NCBI RefSeq assembly: GCF_018802765.1
Contig: NZ_CP069163.1
Location: 992,001 to 1,056,000 of the forward strand
DNA from: Paludibacterium sp. B53371
GTDB lineage: Bacteria > Pseudomonadota > Gammaproteobacteria > Burkholderiales > Chromobacteriaceae
Reading direction: 5' to 3'
DNA length: 64,000 nucleotides
A program made the translations under genes and the position numbers. The notes below the pieces were generated by a model, which was not told where the DNA came from, made no database searches, and worked only from the letters and a program-made list of their open reading frames with translations. Of the stretch, positions 1 through 8,633 are shown piece after piece; the first letter of the stretch is position 1; each line of letters opens with the position of its first letter.

Positions 1-1546
1 GCAGCTCGGCCATGCGCGGCGACGGATCCTTGGAGAAGAACTGGCTGCCAAGGTAGACCAGCGGAGCCGGGTTGCCACTGGCCAGATGGTGGAAGGCGGC
101 AATCAGGTGACGCGGCTGCAGGTCGTGACCACCCAGGCCGAAGATGGCGGTAGTCAGCATCGGCAGCTGCTCGATGGCGTCGATGCCTTCATAGCGCAGC
201 TGGTCGGCGTTTTCGCGCGCCTTGAACAGCGCCTGGGTGACCAGGCTGCTCAGGGCGGTCTGTTCCGAGCGTTCCAGCACCATGACCGCCTTCTTGCCCT
301 TCAGGGCAGCAACGATTTCGGCTTCCGGGAACGGTTGCAGCAGTTTGACGGCGACCAGGCCGACCTTCTCGCCCTTGGCGCGCAGGTGGCTGACCACGGC
401 TTCCACGTCTTCGGTGACCGAGCCCAGGCCGACCATGACGGTTTCGGCATCGTCACAATGGAAGGTGTGGATCGGCGCATAGTGTCGACCGGTCAGTGCC
501 GAGTATTCGGCCATGGCCTGACGCACCATGGCGGGAACGGCGCTGACAAAGTGAGTGCGGTGGTCGATGGCACCAGCCTGGAAGTCCGGCTGGTTTTGTA
601 CCGGGCCGGTCAGCCCCGGGTTGTTGATGTCGACCAGGGCCGGGACGCGCTGGCGCGTGCCCTTGGCATGGGCATTGCGCCACTGGCGGCGCCACGGGCG
701 CTGCAGTTCGGCCGGCAGCCAGGCCAGCGTGTCGTCCAGCAGCTTGCCTTCGGCATCCTGTTCGATGGCCTCGGCATGCTGGTTCAGGTAGGTGTCCAGT
801 GCCGCATATTGTGCATCGGTCAGGTCGGCGCGCTGGTTGTCCAGGTATTGGCGCAGCTGGGCCACGCGTCCCTTGGCACCGAACAGCATTTCCTGCGCCA
901 GGGTCGGGGCCTTGATATAGGCCTGCGGGTCGCCGATAAACTCTGCCAGCAGTTCCGGCTCGGGCAGACAGGCTTCGCTCAGCATGTGGCTGGTAGAGAA
1001 GCCATCCATGGCGTTGGCTACCGGGATCAGCGAGTCGGCAGACAGTCGGTAGGAGATGGCGGCCAGGTCTGCCGCTTCCTGCGGGTTAGCGCCGAACAGG
1101 ATGGTATAGCCGGCGGACAGCAGGGCGTAGACGTCGTCATGGCCGGCCATCACGTTGAGCGAATGGCGCGAGACCACACGCGCGGCCACTTGCAGCACGA
1201 AACCGCCGACTTTCTTGCCGACCGTGACGTAATGCGATTCCATGGCATACAGGATGCCCTGGCTGGAGGACGCATTGGAGATGTATTGCCCGCCGGTCAG
1301 TGCCGCGCCCAGCGCGCCACTTTGCGCCGAGTGTTCGCCTTCCGGGCTGAAGAAGAACGGATGTTTGCCCCAGACATTGACACTGCCGTCGGCACGGGCT
1401 GCCTCGAACAGCTCGGCAATTTCGGTCGACGGGGTGATCGGGTAACCGATGACACCACCGCAGACATGATTCATCACATGCGCGACAGCACCATTACCGT
1501 GAATGACACAGGGAATGCCAGGGTATTTCGCTTGATCGACTTTCAT
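1..1546 (-). CDS. Pyruvate:ferredoxin/flavodoxin oxidoreductase-type 2-oxoacid oxidoreductase, N-terminal part
   Basis: The reverse-strand reading frame is open from the ATG at 1546 to the left window edge, giving about 515 residues of a larger protein. The start MKVDQAKYPGIPCVIHGNGAVAHVM leads into a pyrimidine/thiamine-binding POR domain: GYPITPSTEIAE near residue 35, SSSQGILYAMESH near 95, and VAARVVSRHSLNVMAGHDDVY near 120. A second domain (CDDAETVMVGLGSVTEDVEAV, then KLLQPFPEAEIV) matches PFOR domain II. In this family the enzyme oxidatively decarboxylates pyruvate to acetyl-CoA in the cytoplasm and reduces ferredoxin or flavodoxin. The Fe-S and TPP domains would lie beyond the window. 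The ribosome-binding site is weak. Substrate is inferred from the family. Confidence 0.85.
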   Translation of the reverse strand, partial: MKVDQAKYPGIPCVIHGNGAVAHVMNHVCGGVIGYPITPSTEIAELFEAARADGSVNVWGKHPFFFSPEGEHSAQSGALGAALTGGQYISNASSSQGILYAMESHYVTVGKKVGGFVLQVAARVVSRHSLNVMAGHDDVYALLSAGYTILFGANPQEAADLAAISYRLSADSLIPVANAMDGFSTSHMLSEACLPEPELLAEFIGDPQAYIKAPTLAQEMLFGAKGRVAQLRQYLDNQRADLTDAQYAALDTYLNQHAEAIEQDAEGKLLDDTLAWLPAELQRPWRRQWRNAHAKGTRQRVPALVDINNPGLTGPVQNQPDFQAGAIDHRTHFVSAVPAMVRQAMAEYSALTGRHYAPIHTFHCDDAETVMVGLGSVTEDVEAVVSHLRAKGEKVGLVAVKLLQPFPEAEIVAALKGKKAVMVLERSEQTALSSLVTQALFKARENADQLRYEGIDAIEQLPMLTTAIFGLGGHDLQPRHLIAAFHHLASGNPAPLVYLGSQFFSKDPSPRMAEL

Positions 1547-1658
1547 GGAGAGGTATCCAAGAGCTGGGTAAATTGTTATCTCCCGGGGCGTCGCGGACGC
1601 AGCGGGCACCTGATTCATATGGAATACTCAGCCCAAAAATCGACAAACTCTTTTACCT

Positions 1659-1680
1659 GAATCAACAATTGTCTTGATTC
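1659..1680. promoter_or_regulatory. Perfect 7-bp inverted repeat upstream of the 2-oxoacid oxidoreductase gene
   Basis: GAATCAA at 1659-1665 is mirrored by TTGATTC at 1674-1680 with an 8-base spacer. It lies about 113 bp upstream of the oxidoreductase start and about 160 bp upstream of the KTSC gene, in a 289-bp divergent gap that is AT-richer than the genes. The arms are those of an FNR/Anr site but point the opposite way (ATCAA...TTGAT), so this is not a standard FNR box. A regulator site is an inference. Confidence 0.4.
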
Positions 1681-1835
1681 GGAAGCAAACCTTGCTTGCT
1701 TGATCTTTGTCAGCGAATCGGAGGCTTGATGTGTCGCAATTTTGTCATTTTACGAACTTATATGGCGTATACGTGAAAATGATTGACACATTTTTGTCTT
1801 GACGTGCTGTGCGTATTATCCAACAGGAGACTTGC

Positions 1836-2096
1836 ATGGAAATGAAACACCTGAATGCCGGCAAGCTGCGAACCGCGGGCTATGACCGTGCCAGCCGCAC
1901 GCTGCGTGTCGAGCTGGAGGATGGCCGGTGTCTGGATTACAGCGGGGTGAGCGAAGCGCTCTGGCAACGGCTGGCCGGCTCGGCTTCGGCCTGGAGTGTC
2001 TATCGGGACCATATTGAGGAGCAGTTCACTTGCCGGCCGGCCCCGCGTCAGGGAAAAGGGCCAAAGGCCAATCCGCTGGATGATTTGTTTGTCTGA
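1836..2096 (+). CDS. KTSC domain protein
   Basis: An 86-residue protein starting at the second in-frame ATG, chosen because AGGAGA sits 6 bases upstream. The stretch from LRTAGYDRASRTLRVELEDGRCLDYSGV to the end of SVYRDHIEEQF fits the small beta-rich KTSC fold (lysyl-tRNA synthetase C-terminal-like). The basic tail (RQGKGPKAN) is low in complexity. The family is widespread in Proteobacteria and its role is not established; an RNA- or nucleotide-binding role would be a guess. It stands alone, divergent from the oxidoreductase and convergent with the LytTR regulator. A consensus TTGACA occurs at 1783-1788 but no well-spaced -10 box goes with it. Confidence 0.75.
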   Translation: MEMKHLNAGKLRTAGYDRASRTLRVELEDGRCLDYSGVSEALWQRLAGSASAWSVYRDHIEEQFTCRPAPRQGKGPKANPLDDLFV

Positions 2097-2122
2097 GGGG
2101 GCGGTCAGGGAACCAGGGGGGC

Positions 2123-2851
2123 CTAGATCACGCCACGTATCCGTTCGTAGCCGGCGCGGCTGATCGGCACCAGCTTGCCGCCCTGCAGGCGCGCGGCATG
2201 GCCGTCGCGCCCATGACGCTCGATGGCCTGCAGGCGTGTCAGGTTGATCAGATAGGAGCGGTGCACGCGCACAAAAACCTGTGGGTCGAGCTGGGTTTCG
2301 ATGTCACTCAGGCGCTGGGTTTTCAGCCAGCTTTTTCCCTGACTGCAAATGGCAATGTAGTCGTCCTGCGCCTCGATGTAATCGATCTCCTCCACGGCCA
2401 GCACATGGACCTGTTCGCGCTCGCGGATCAGGATGCGGCGCAGTGGCTGCTGGCTCTGGAGCAAGGCGTTCAGGGCCGGTCTGCTTTGCCCCTGCAGGGC
2501 ACGGGCCTTGTCCAGGGCCTCGTCGAAGCGACGTTGCGAGAATGGCTTGAGCAGATAGTCCACGGCATGCAGGTCGAAAGCCTGCAGGGCGTGGGCCTCA
2601 TAGGCGGTGGTGAAGATGACGCCATGGCGTCGTCCGCTCAGTGCCAGTACTTCCAGCCCGGTCAGTTTGGGCATCTGGATGTCGAGCAGGACCAGATCCG
2701 GGGCCAGCGTGCTGATCGCTTGCACGGTCTGCAGGCCGTCTTCGCATTCGGCGATGATGGTCAGGTCAGTGTGTGCCTGCAGATAGTCGCGGATCAGGTG
2801 GCGTGCCAGTGGTTCATCATCGGCAATCAGCACGCTCAGGGTGGTGCTCAT
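2123..2851 (-). CDS. LytTR-family response regulator
   Basis: A 242-residue cytoplasmic response regulator. Residues 1-120 form a receiver domain with the acidic pair D11/D12, phospho-acceptor D57 in LVLLDIQMP, the T/Y switch region FTTAYEAHALQAF and the conserved lysine in YLLKPF. Residues about 140-242 form a LytTR DNA-binding domain (EEIDYIEAQDDYIAICS, VRVHRSYLINL). The gene overlaps the kinase gene by 4 bp (ATGA), so the two are translationally coupled and almost certainly partners. This is the AlgR/LytR architecture. The target genes are not visible; autoregulation of this four-gene operon is plausible. Confidence 0.93.
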   Translation of the reverse strand: MSTTLSVLIADDEPLARHLIRDYLQAHTDLTIIAECEDGLQTVQAISTLAPDLVLLDIQMPKLTGLEVLALSGRRHGVIFTTAYEAHALQAFDLHAVDYLLKPFSQRRFDEALDKARALQGQSRPALNALLQSQQPLRRILIREREQVHVLAVEEIDYIEAQDDYIAICSQGKSWLKTQRLSDIETQLDPQVFVRVHRSYLINLTRLQAIERHGRDGHAARLQGGKLVPISRAGYERIRGVI

Positions 2852-3915
2852 GCGCGGGGCTCCTCGGATGGCAGGGTGATCTCGACCCGGAACTGACCAT
2901 CATGGCGTTGCCAGGTCAGCCGGGCTCGTTGTTCGTATTGGCTCCCCAGTCGTGCCTGACAATGATTCAGCCCATGTCCGCTGTCACTGGCGACCACCGG
3001 GGCGGCGGGCAAGGGGTTGCTGACGGCCAGGTGCAGCCAGGTGTCACGCAGCGAGGCTTCGATATGGACGGTGCCGCCCTGGTCGAGCTGGCGGATGCCA
3101 TGCTTGAGGGCGTTTTCCAGCAAGGGTTGCAAGGTCAGGGGCGGCAGCTGGCACGGGCGGGCCGCCGGATCGATTTGCCACGACAGTTGCAACTTGCTGC
3201 CAAAGCGACGTTGCTCAATGGCCAGATAGTGTTCGCACAGCGCCAGTTCTTCACTCAGGCTGATGGTGTCGCGGCCCGATAGTGCCACGGTGCGGCGGAA
3301 AAACTGTGCCAGATCAATGGTCATGTCGCGAGCTGCCGCCGGATCGAGGCTGGTGAGGGCGCTGATCGAGTTAAGGCTGTTGAACAGGAAGTGCGGATCA
3401 ATCTGGCTGCGCAGCAGGCGCATTTCGGCATCGCGTGCCATCAGGCGTGATTCTGCTTCGGCGGTCAGGGCCTGTTGCAGGTTGCCGAATGCGATCAGGA
3501 CTTCGTGGGTCAGCAGCGAGAGCAGATACAGTGCCACCCCGGCCAGAAACAGGATCAGCCGCAGATTGGCATCCAGCGGCATCAATGCGCCGGGCTGGCC
3601 CAGCAGGACGCCGGCGGCGACATTCCAGGCCAGTGCCATGGCCAGCCAGATGCCGGCCCAGACCACGGCCGTGCTGGTGAACAGCCAGAAGGTGGCGGCC
3701 AGCGTGCGGCGTGCTGCCGGACGGGCCCGGCACAAGGGGTAGGCGGACAGCAGGGCGAAGCCGCACAGCAGGCTCAATGGCAGGGCAAACAGCAGGGCCT
3801 GTCCTGTGTCAGCCTGATCGCTGAAGATCAGCAGCGAGGCAAAGACCAGGCCGCCCAGCAGGCAGGCCAGGCCATACAACAGCAGTTTGCGCACATCGGC
3901 CAGAATCGGATGCAT
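2848..3915 (-). CDS. LytS-type sensor histidine kinase
   Basis: A 355-residue inner-membrane kinase. The first 150 residues carry about four hydrophobic segments with almost no periplasmic loop, so it probably senses membrane state or a partner protein. The His_kinase domain follows: phospho-acceptor H175 in SQIDPHFLFNSLNS, the N box PLLENALKHGI and the glycine box SGHGLNHCQARL, typical of the LytS/AlgZ class. It overlaps the LytTR regulator by 4 bp and lies 9 bp after a LiaF-like gene. In Firmicutes LiaF acts on a NarL-type kinase; here the kinase class differs, so control by the upstream membrane proteins is inference from operon structure. Confidence 0.92.
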   Translation of the reverse strand: MHPILADVRKLLLYGLACLLGGLVFASLLIFSDQADTGQALLFALPLSLLCGFALLSAYPLCRARPAARRTLAATFWLFTSTAVVWAGIWLAMALAWNVAAGVLLGQPGALMPLDANLRLILFLAGVALYLLSLLTHEVLIAFGNLQQALTAEAESRLMARDAEMRLLRSQIDPHFLFNSLNSISALTSLDPAAARDMTIDLAQFFRRTVALSGRDTISLSEELALCEHYLAIEQRRFGSKLQLSWQIDPAARPCQLPPLTLQPLLENALKHGIRQLDQGGTVHIEASLRDTWLHLAVSNPLPAAPVVASDSGHGLNHCQARLGSQYEQRARLTWQRHDGQFRVEITLPSEEPRA

Positions 3916-3924
3916 GCGGCGGGC

Positions 3925-4668
3925 TCAGTGGCCGATCTCGATGCCGCCCAGCACGACCTCGCCTTGCAGCAGCAGGATTTTGTCACTGTGCATCGGGGGG
4001 ACGGTCTTGTCCTCGATGCCGCCGAGCACCGGAGAGATGTTCAACTGCAGCTGCCAGTCATGCGGGATGCGGATCTTGATCCCGCCGCCGACGACATTGA
4101 CCTGCAGGGTGGCCTGGTTGCTGATCGATGCCTGGCGCAGGTCCAGCTCGATGCCACCCATGACCACATTGAGCGTGCCGCCCTGAAAGTCTTGTGAATC
4201 GCACCGATGGTTGAGGCCGCTCATGGTGGCGGAGAGTTGCAGACTGGCATCGTGTGCCAGTACGGGTTCTCCCAGCGGGCTGTGTCCTCTGCCGCCGCGG
4301 TCGCGGCGGGGGACGCGGCGCGGTGCCAGTCCGCGTGTCATCACCGCCAGCCCGGCAAGGATCAGGAAGGCCGGCAGCAGGATGGCCATGACATGCTGAA
4401 CCAGGCCGAGATTCTGCAGGGTCAGCCCGACGCCAAGGGCGATGAATCCCAGGCCGAACAGCATGCCGGGCAAGTGGTGGCGGTGCAGCAGTCTGGACAG
4501 GCCGAAGGCACAGAACACCAGGGGCCAGTAGTGACGAAGCTCACCAATCTGAATGATGTGCAGATTGCCCAGCAAGGCCAGAACGCCTGCGACGACAAAG
4601 CACAGACCGAGTACCAGCCGGTGGCGTGGGTGGGGGGCGTGGTCGTGTGTGCCGTGATGGTGCCTCAT
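3925..4668 (-). CDS. LiaF-like membrane protein with C-terminal beta-helix domain
   Basis: A 247-residue protein. The start is the ATG that overlaps the upstream stop by 4 bp (ATGA); the longer open frame upstream has no support. A His-rich cytoplasmic tail (MRHHHGTHDHAPHPRHR) precedes about four membrane helices (residues 18-110). The C-terminal 100 residues show the glycine-rich repeating strands of the LiaF/DUF2154 cell-wall-stress domain: VVMGGIELDL, VVGGGIKIRIP, LGGIEDKT, VLGGIEIGH. LiaF in Firmicutes restrains a cell-envelope stress kinase. Here it sits just upstream of LytS/LytTR genes, so a similar envelope-sensing role is likely but inferred. Confidence 0.8.
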   Translation of the reverse strand: MRHHHGTHDHAPHPRHRLVLGLCFVVAGVLALLGNLHIIQIGELRHYWPLVFCAFGLSRLLHRHHLPGMLFGLGFIALGVGLTLQNLGLVQHVMAILLPAFLILAGLAVMTRGLAPRRVPRRDRGGRGHSPLGEPVLAHDASLQLSATMSGLNHRCDSQDFQGGTLNVVMGGIELDLRQASISNQATLQVNVVGGGIKIRIPHDWQLQLNISPVLGGIEDKTVPPMHSDKILLLQGEVVLGGIEIGH

Positions 4669-5057
4669 GATGTCATTTCCTGTGCGAGAGGACGGCGCTG
4701 GAACAAGCCGCGCAGCGTGACGCGGCAGCCGAAGAGAATCAGCAGTACCGGCCAGCTGTTGTGAAAGGTCAGCCCCCAGTAGTGGCCGATGCAGGCATAC
4801 AGCCAGATGGCGAGGGCGATGCGCAGCAGTCCCTTTGCCCCGGGGAAGAATCGACGCGCAGTGACCACGCGTACCAGGCCGGACAGGCCGATCAGGATCG
4901 GCAGGATTTGCCAGACCGACTGCGGGGCCACCGTGCCGAGATTGGCCAGCGCCAGCAGGACGCCCAGCAGAATCAGCGACAGCCCGCTCAGCAGGAAGTG
5001 GAACCGGCGCATGGGGTGCCGGTGTTGGGGCTGTTCGAGCCGCATCGGGTTCATCAT
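4665..5057 (-). CDS. Small four-helix membrane protein (LiaF N-terminal/DUF5668-like)
   Basis: First gene of the LiaF-like/LytS/LytTR operon, 130 residues. The start is the first of a tandem ATG pair because GAGGA lies 5-8 bases upstream; the longer frame to 5138 lacks a ribosome-binding site. After a basic His/Arg-rich tail it has four hydrophobic segments (LLSGLSLILLGVLLALANLG, SVWQILPILIGLSGLVRVV, LLRIALAIWLYACIG, SWPVLLILFGCRVTLRGLF), resembling the membrane half of its neighbour without the beta-helix. The two probably arose by duplication and may associate in the membrane. Function unknown. Confidence 0.75.
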   Translation of the reverse strand: MMNPMRLEQPQHRHPMRRFHFLLSGLSLILLGVLLALANLGTVAPQSVWQILPILIGLSGLVRVVTARRFFPGAKGLLRIALAIWLYACIGHYWGLTFHNSWPVLLILFGCRVTLRGLFQRRPLAQEMTS

Positions 5058-5234
5058 CTTGGTCCTCGGATTGACAGGGTACGCTGCCAAGATTATCCGC
5101 AGTGGCTGCCGGCGTCGTGCGGCTTTCGGCCAATGCACGCCGTGACTCGGTGAATGACGGAGATTGCCGGTCGGTTGCTGGTGGTTCTGGTGCCAAGTAG
5201 GTCAGCTTATTCTTCGGCAACCGTCCTTGTCAGG

Positions 5235-5275
5235 TAAAAAAACATCCGGTTCCTGGTGAGGAAGACCGGATGTCT
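5235..5275 (-). terminator. Rho-independent terminator of rlmD
   Basis: On the reverse strand ACATCCGGT pairs with ACCGGATGT around a purine/pyrimidine-matched inner stem, followed by seven T residues. It lies 19 bases after the rlmD stop codon. Confidence 0.88.
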
Positions 5276-5293
5276 TGGGGCCTGCGACCGGGG

Positions 5294-6844
5294 TCAGGAC
5301 GACTTGCCGTTCTTCTCGGCACTACGCTTGTCGTAGTAGTCCTTGTTGGCCAAGTAGTGCTGGTAGCGCTTTTCCTTCTTGGCGGCGCTTTCGGCCAGCA
5401 TGCGGGCCTTTTCTTCCGCTTCGGCCTTTTTGCGGGCTTCCTTGGCGGCCTTGTTGGCGGCGATGCGCTCGGCTTCGGCGGCATCCATGGCGGCAATTTC
5501 CTCGCGGCTCTTGCCCGGGCCGGTTTTTTCGAACCAGGCGACGGACTCGACGTGGGCGGTGTGCGGGAACATGTTGATGATGCCGGCTGCCTTGAGGGTG
5601 TAGCCCTTGAGGTGCACCAGGATGCCGGCGTCGCGCGCCAGGGTAGCCGGATTACAGGAAACGTAGACCAGGCGTTGCGGCGCATTGTCGTCGCTCAAGG
5701 CCTTGACCAGCTGTACGGCGCCATCGCGCGGCGGGTCGATCAGCATCTTGTCGAACTTGCCCAGGGCCGTGAAGCTCTCCTCCGTCACCTCGAACAGGTT
5801 GGCCATTTCGTAGCTGACGCGATCTTGCAGGCCGTTGTGGGTGGCATTTTCCACGGCACGCTTGACCAGGGCCTCGCTGCCCTCCATGCCGTGGACTTCG
5901 GCGCCGGAGCGGGCGATCGGCAGGGTGAAGTTGCCGATGCCGCAGAACATGTCGGCAATGCGTTCACCCGGCTGCGGGTCGAGCAGGCCGAGGGCACGCT
6001 TGACCATGATGGCGTTGATCTGCGGGTTGACCTGGGTGAACTCGGTCGGGTTGTACGGCATCTCGACGTTGTATTCCGGCATGCGGTAGGTCAGACGCGG
6101 CGCAGTCAGCGGATAGAAGGGATAGCAACTGTCCGGTCCCTTCGGCTGCAGCCAGATCTGCAGCGGGCGTTCGCCGGTATGTCGGTCGGCAAAGGCGCGC
6201 AGCAGGCCTTCGTCGGCCACATTGATCGGATCCATATTGCGCAGCACCAGGATGTCGACGCTTTCGCCGACGGCCACTTCGACCTGCGGCATGCGCTCGC
6301 GGATCGACAGTTGGGCGATCAGCTCGCGCAGCGGCATCAGCAGGGCCGAGATGTGCGGCGGCAGGATGTGGCATTGCTGCATGTCGGCGATGTAGCTGGA
6401 GCGCTTTTCGTGAAACCCGACCAGAACGGTACCCTTGCGCTCCACCCAGCGGGCCGACAGACGGGCGCGATGGCGGTAGCCCCAGGCCGGTCCGGCGATC
6501 GGGGTCAGCATGCGTTCTGCCTTGACTTTGCCGATGTGGCGCAGGTTGTCTTCCAGTACACGTTGCTTGATGGCCACCTGGGCGGAGAACTCGACGTGCT
6601 GCATGGAGCAGCCGCCACAGGTGTCGAAATGTGCGCAGCGCGGGGTGGTGCGGATGAAGCTCTCTTTTCGCACTTCCACGGTCTCGGCATTTTCGAATGT
6701 GGGTTTTTTACGGTAGGAGCGGTATATTACCCGCTCATAGGGTAGTGCCCCATCGATAAAAATGGTTTTGCCATCGACGCGGGCGACACCGTGCCCTTCA
6801 TGGTCGAGTGACTCAACCAGGGCAATCGTTTCGGACGGATTCAT
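5294..6844 (-). CDS. rlmD: 23S rRNA (uracil-1939-C5)-methyltransferase RlmD (RumA)
   Basis: A 516-residue SAM-dependent methyltransferase that makes m5U1939 in 23S rRNA. A TRAM domain occupies residues 1-60. The Fe-S cysteines are C70, C76, C79 and C158. The SAM site is around [11 protein letters not shown] (299-309), followed by DPPRDG (370-375), catalytic nucleophile C397 in SCNPATL and base E433 in [10 protein letters not shown]. The start is the ATG of MNPSET; a TTG six codons upstream is also possible. Unusually it carries a C-terminal tail of about 70 residues rich in Ala, Lys and Glu ([18 protein letters not shown]), predicted as a charged helix absent from the E. coli enzyme of 433 residues. 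Confidence 0.95.
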   Translation of the reverse strand: MNPSETIALVESLDHEGHGVARVDGKTIFIDGALPYERVIYRSYRKKPTFENAETVEVRKESFIRTTPRCAHFDTCGGCSMQHVEFSAQVAIKQRVLEDNLRHIGKVKAERMLTPIAGPAWGYRHRARLSARWVERKGTVLVGFHEKRSSYIADMQQCHILPPHISALLMPLRELIAQLSIRERMPQVEVAVGESVDILVLRNMDPINVADEGLLRAFADRHTGERPLQIWLQPKGPDSCYPFYPLTAPRLTYRMPEYNVEMPYNPTEFTQVNPQINAIMVKRALGLLDPQPGERIADMFCGIGNFTLPIARSGAEVHGMEGSEALVKRAVENATHNGLQDRVSYEMANLFEVTEESFTALGKFDKMLIDPPRDGAVQLVKALSDDNAPQRLVYVSCNPATLARDAGILVHLKGYTLKAAGIINMFPHTAHVESVAWFEKTGPGKSREEIAAMDAAEAERIAANKAAKEARKKAEAEEKARMLAESAAKKEKRYQHYLANKDYYDKRSAEKNGKSS

Positions 6845-6884
6845 TGTTCGTTGCCAGATCAACCACTAAAGAAGCGATTTTCTC

Positions 6885-6913
6885 AAAAAGCGGCGCCTTG
6901 CGCTGGCTTTTTT
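6885..6913. other. Hairpin flanked by A and T tracts in the rlmD/L,D-transpeptidase divergent gap
   Basis: AAAAAGC at 6885-6891 pairs with GCTTTTTT at 6906-6913 around a GC-rich inner stem with a small internal loop. It has the shape of a bidirectional terminator but lies upstream of both divergent genes, about 41 bp from the rlmD start and 48 bp from the transpeptidase start. It may act as a leader attenuator or be a relic. Confidence 0.4.
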
Positions 6914-6960
6914 GTGAAGGGGCTCTTTCAGACAAGCGCCAGCGGCGCGGATGCATCAGG

Positions 6961-7827
6961 ATGAAGGTCGGGATGTTGAAGTTTTTTGCGATGGCAGTAC
7001 TGGTGTTGGCAAGCATGGCGGCGCGAGCCGGCTTGCCGGAGCCGGACGTGCTGATTACCAGCCAGGGACGCCAGGTGGTGATCAATGTGCCGCAGACGCG
7101 GCTGTTTCTCTATCAGGATGGTGTCCTGGTGAAGTCTTATCCGGTGGCCGTCGGCAAGATGCTGACCGGCACCCCGACCGGCAGTTTCGATATCACCGGG
7201 ATCTATCACGATCCGACCTGGCATGTGCCCAAGTCGATCCAGGAAGAAATGCGGGCGCAGGGCAAGCCGGTCAAGACCGCCATTCCGCCCGGCGAGGACA
7301 ATCCGCTTGGCAAGGTGTTCATCCGTTTTGGCGAACCCGGTCTGGGGCTGGGGATGCACGGGACCAACGCGCCCGGTAGTGTGCCGGGGTTTCGCAGTCA
7401 CGGCTGCGTGCGACTAAAGAATCCGGATGCGCTGGATCTGGCCGGCCTGGTGCGCGTGGGGGATGCCGTGACGGTGGCGTATCAGGCGATTTTGCTCAAT
7501 CAGGATCCTGCCGGGCATTTATGGCTGACGGCGTATCGCAATCCCTATGGCCATGATGATGTGTCGATGCCCTGGCTGGGGCAGGTGTTGCTCAAGTGGC
7601 AGCGTGATCACCGGATTCCGCTGTATGGCAATCGTGTCAACGACGCTTTGCGTTTGCGTAATGGCAAACCGGTGTGCCTGAGCTGCAAGGGCGCCGCGCC
7701 GGATTATCGTGAGGTCTCGCTGACGGTATTCCGTTGGCTATCCAATCCACCAGACAGCGGCCTGACGGTGGAGAGTTCGGCACCCGCCCGGGCGCCGGCC
7801 AGCGAATCGTCACAGCCGGCATTCTGA
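6961..7827 (+). CDS. Secreted L,D-transpeptidase (YkuD domain)
   Basis: A 288-residue periplasmic protein with a signal peptide (MLKFFAMAVLVLASMAARA). The ErfK/YbiS/YcfS/YnhG-type YkuD domain runs from VVINVPQTRLFLYQDG (about residue 39) to about 165. The catalytic motif is HGTN...SHGCVRL with H133, H147 and nucleophile C149. Such enzymes form meso-DAP crosslinks in peptidoglycan or attach lipoproteins to it. The C-terminal 120 residues are less conserved; C244 and C247 (PVCLSCKG) form a CxxC-type pair. The start at 6961 precedes the signal peptide; the ATG at 6973 is an alternative. It overlaps the AraC gene by one base (TGATG). Confidence 0.92.
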   Translation: MKVGMLKFFAMAVLVLASMAARAGLPEPDVLITSQGRQVVINVPQTRLFLYQDGVLVKSYPVAVGKMLTGTPTGSFDITGIYHDPTWHVPKSIQEEMRAQGKPVKTAIPPGEDNPLGKVFIRFGEPGLGLGMHGTNAPGSVPGFRSHGCVRLKNPDALDLAGLVRVGDAVTVAYQAILLNQDPAGHLWLTAYRNPYGHDDVSMPWLGQVLLKWQRDHRIPLYGNRVNDALRLRNGKPVCLSCKGAAPDYREVSLTVFRWLSNPPDSGLTVESSAPARAPASESSQPAF

Positions 7828-8633
7828 TGTCGCGGCAGGCCGAAGTCTTGCCGCCGGTTTTGCCGAGAGGTCTGTCTGCCACGCTGCAGTGGCACGATTG
7901 CCGCCCTGGTGAGCCGATCCCGGTGCCTGTTCGTGCCGAAGGCGTGCTCTATGTGGTGATCGGCGGCGCCATGGCGCTGCAATGTGCCGGACGCTGGTGG
8001 TCGCTGCCTCCGCAGCATGGTGTCTGGATCCCGCCGGGGAGCGAACATGTGCTGTGTGCTCGTATGCCCCTGTCGCTGTGTTCTCTGAGCGTCATGGAGG
8101 ACTCTCGCTATCTGGCGCGTCTGCCTGCCGATTTCCGCGCCCTGACGGTTTCTCCTTTGTTGCGCGAATTGATCCTGCGTCTGGTGAGCAAGCAGCAGGT
8201 ACGTTGTGCCGATGAGCACGAGCAGCGGCTGATGCAGGTGCTGGTGGAGGAGCTGGCCTGGTCGGAGGATGTCGGTTTGCCGCTGCCACAGGGCGGCGAT
8301 GTGCGACTGGCGCGTGTCTGTACCGCATTGCTGGCAGATCCTGCCGACCCACGGGGACTGGAGGCGCTGGCCCGGGAGCAGGGGGCGTCAGGGCGTACGC
8401 TGTCGCGTTTGTTTGTCGCCGAGTTAGGGATGTCCTATCAATTGTGGCGCCAGCATCTGTCGGTCATGACGGCTTTGCCGCACCTCGCCGCCGGCGAGTC
8501 GGTGACGCAGGTGGCGACGGCGCTTGGCTATGACAATCCGGGGGCGTTTGCTGCCATGTTCCGCCGCCTGATGTCTTGTGCGCCGTCTGATTACGCTCGT
8601 AAGGGGCGTGGCCAGGATCCTGCTGGCGCTTGA
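7827..8633 (+). CDS. AraC-family transcriptional regulator with cupin-type sensor domain
   Basis: A 268-residue regulator. The start ATG overlaps the stop of the L,D-transpeptidase gene by one base. Residues 20-100 form a cupin-like ligand domain (GVLYVVIGGAMALQCAGRWWSLPPQHGVWIPPGSEH). The C-terminal 100 residues form two helix-turn-helix units (LEALAREQGASGRTLSRLFVAELG, SVTQVATALGYDNPGAFAAMFRRLMSCAPSDY). The arrangement matches the NimR/YdeO-like class that often controls a neighbouring exporter, and an MFS drug transporter follows directly. Control of that gene is inferred. Confidence 0.88.
   Translation: MSRQAEVLPPVLPRGLSATLQWHDCRPGEPIPVPVRAEGVLYVVIGGAMALQCAGRWWSLPPQHGVWIPPGSEHVLCARMPLSLCSLSVMEDSRYLARLPADFRALTVSPLLRELILRLVSKQQVRCADEHEQRLMQVLVEELAWSEDVGLPLPQGGDVRLARVCTALLADPADPRGLEALAREQGASGRTLSRLFVAELGMSYQLWRQHLSVMTALPHLAAGESVTQVATALGYDNPGAFAAMFRRLMSCAPSDYARKGRGQDPAGA

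Noticed and set aside
1..1660. Long forward-strand open frame of 524 codons opposite the oxidoreductase gene
   Set aside because: It is a shadow frame: the reverse strand encodes recognisable POR domains, while the forward translation is low-complexity Gln/Gly/Arg-rich with no ribosome-binding site or family features. The same applies to the long antisense frames opposite uvrB, the RND gene, fliI, gltX and aspA.
1659..1680. FNR/Anr box before the oxidoreductase gene
   Set aside because: The half-sites are in the reverse order and spacing is 8 rather than 4 bases.
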